This document shows, in pieces, positions 63,663 through 64,000 of a stretch of DNA of 64,000 nt (positions are counted from its first letter, which is position 1; each line of letters starts with the position of its first letter). This stretch comes from Boseongicola sp. (GTDB taxonomy: Bacteria > Pseudomonadota > Alphaproteobacteria > Rhodobacterales > Rhodobacteraceae), in the NCBI GenBank assembly GCA_028824715.1, contig JAPPCV010000053.1:21808-85807 (forward strand). Direction: 5' to 3'. Below the pieces are notes generated by a model that ran no database searches, was not told the DNA's origin, and saw nothing but the letters and a program-made list of their open reading frames with translations. The position numbers and the translations under genes are program-made.

Positions 63663-64000
63663 GACAGGGATTCCCGAATGCAGTCCTGCGCGATCGGCGC
63701 ACGCTCCCACTCAAGGAAGAAGTCGTCCAGCTGCGGTGGCTTGATCCCCGCTTCGCCCACCTGAACGTGAGCCTGTCCCCGGTGATGAACCTGATGCTGG
63801 AACAGATGCGGCAGAAGCGCGCCGATCCTTTCCTGGGTCTGTGCGCCCGGGCGCTCGACGGCCATGCAGCGGTCGAGATCGATGTCGCCATCGCAGAAAT
63901 TCATCAGCTCCATGTCCAGCCTGGACTGTTCCTCGGCAAGCGCGCTCACGTTCTCGATGTCGGGCAAGGCGTAGACGGCGCGGCCAATGCCGGTTCCCTT
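63659..64000 (-). CDS. DinB-family protein, cut by the window end
   Basis: The C-terminal 113 residues of a DinB-fold (four-helix) metal protein, open to the window edge. The metal-ligand segment LFQHQVHHRGQAHVQVGE is typical, and residues before the visible ATG-less start (GIGRAVYALPDIENVSALAE) remain family-like. Members include glutathione- or mycothiol-dependent maleylpyruvate isomerase relatives. It is the first visible gene of the aromatic operon, overlapping the monooxygenase by 4 bp. Confidence 0.85.
   Translation of the reverse strand, partial: KGTGIGRAVYALPDIENVSALAEEQSRLDMELMNFCDGDIDLDRCMAVERPGAQTQERIGALLPHLFQHQVHHRGQAHVQVGEAGIKPPQLDDFFLEWERAPIAQDCIRESLS

Overview
This is 64 kb of GC-rich DNA from an alphaproteobacterium. 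The core genes (infC, gcdH, pyrC, pyrE, dnaB, rsmD, mlaA/mlaC, rpe, smc), the class II dihydroorotase, and the many FAD-linked demethylase-type enzymes suggest a Rhodobacterales-like or related marine/host-associated lineage. No rRNA, tRNA or CRISPR array was seen.

Layout. 0.1-24.6 kb is mostly housekeeping: infC with an AUC start codon, glutaryl-CoA dehydrogenase, pyrC-pyrE, dnaB, an MFS transporter, rsmD with a ferredoxin reductase-type flavoprotein, a peroxiredoxin, a four-gene minus-strand operon (RidA, GDPD, GNAT, PhhB), mlaA-mlaC, a split and divergent MnmC-like pair (MnmD and a FAD oxidoreductase), rpe, a thioredoxin-like protein, smc and a hydroxyacyl dehydratase. Two transposon scars interrupt it: a resolvase remnant directly behind dnaB and an IS6-type remnant at 8.0-8.4 kb.

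24.7-51.8 kb is an accessory catabolic region. It starts with a BrnT/BrnA toxin-antitoxin pair. A minus-strand operon follows: an XRE-cupin regulator, two FAD/GcvT-type demethylating oxidoreductases, a PNPOx-like flavoprotein and a non-pyrrolysine MttB-type methyltransferase. A divergent plus-strand block carries a third FAD/GcvT enzyme and seven overlapping genes: hydantoinase A and B, a HisC-like aminotransferase, an Asp/Glu racemase or maleate isomerase-like enzyme, MmgE/PrpD, a D-2-hydroxyacid dehydrogenase and an M81 peptidase. A complete dipeptide-type ABC transporter ends the block. Together they look like an import and degradation pathway for an N-methylated compound or cyclic amide. 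The substrate is not determined by the sequence.

51.8-61.2 kb is a decayed mobile/defence island. It holds a maleylacetoacetate isomerase fragment, a frameshifted IS110 transposase, an XRE-ImmA/IrrE peptidase plus PIN pair with a palindromic promoter, Tn3-type remnants with an intact resolvase, a 540-bp segment bounded by perfect 65-bp inverted repeats, a DUF3800 gene broken by one TGA, a HigB/HigA-type pair and a VapC-like gene lacking its first catalytic aspartate. 61.2-64 kb returns to an aromatic-catabolism operon (maiA, DUF2783, FAD monooxygenase, DinB-like), all joined by 4-bp overlaps and cut by the window end.
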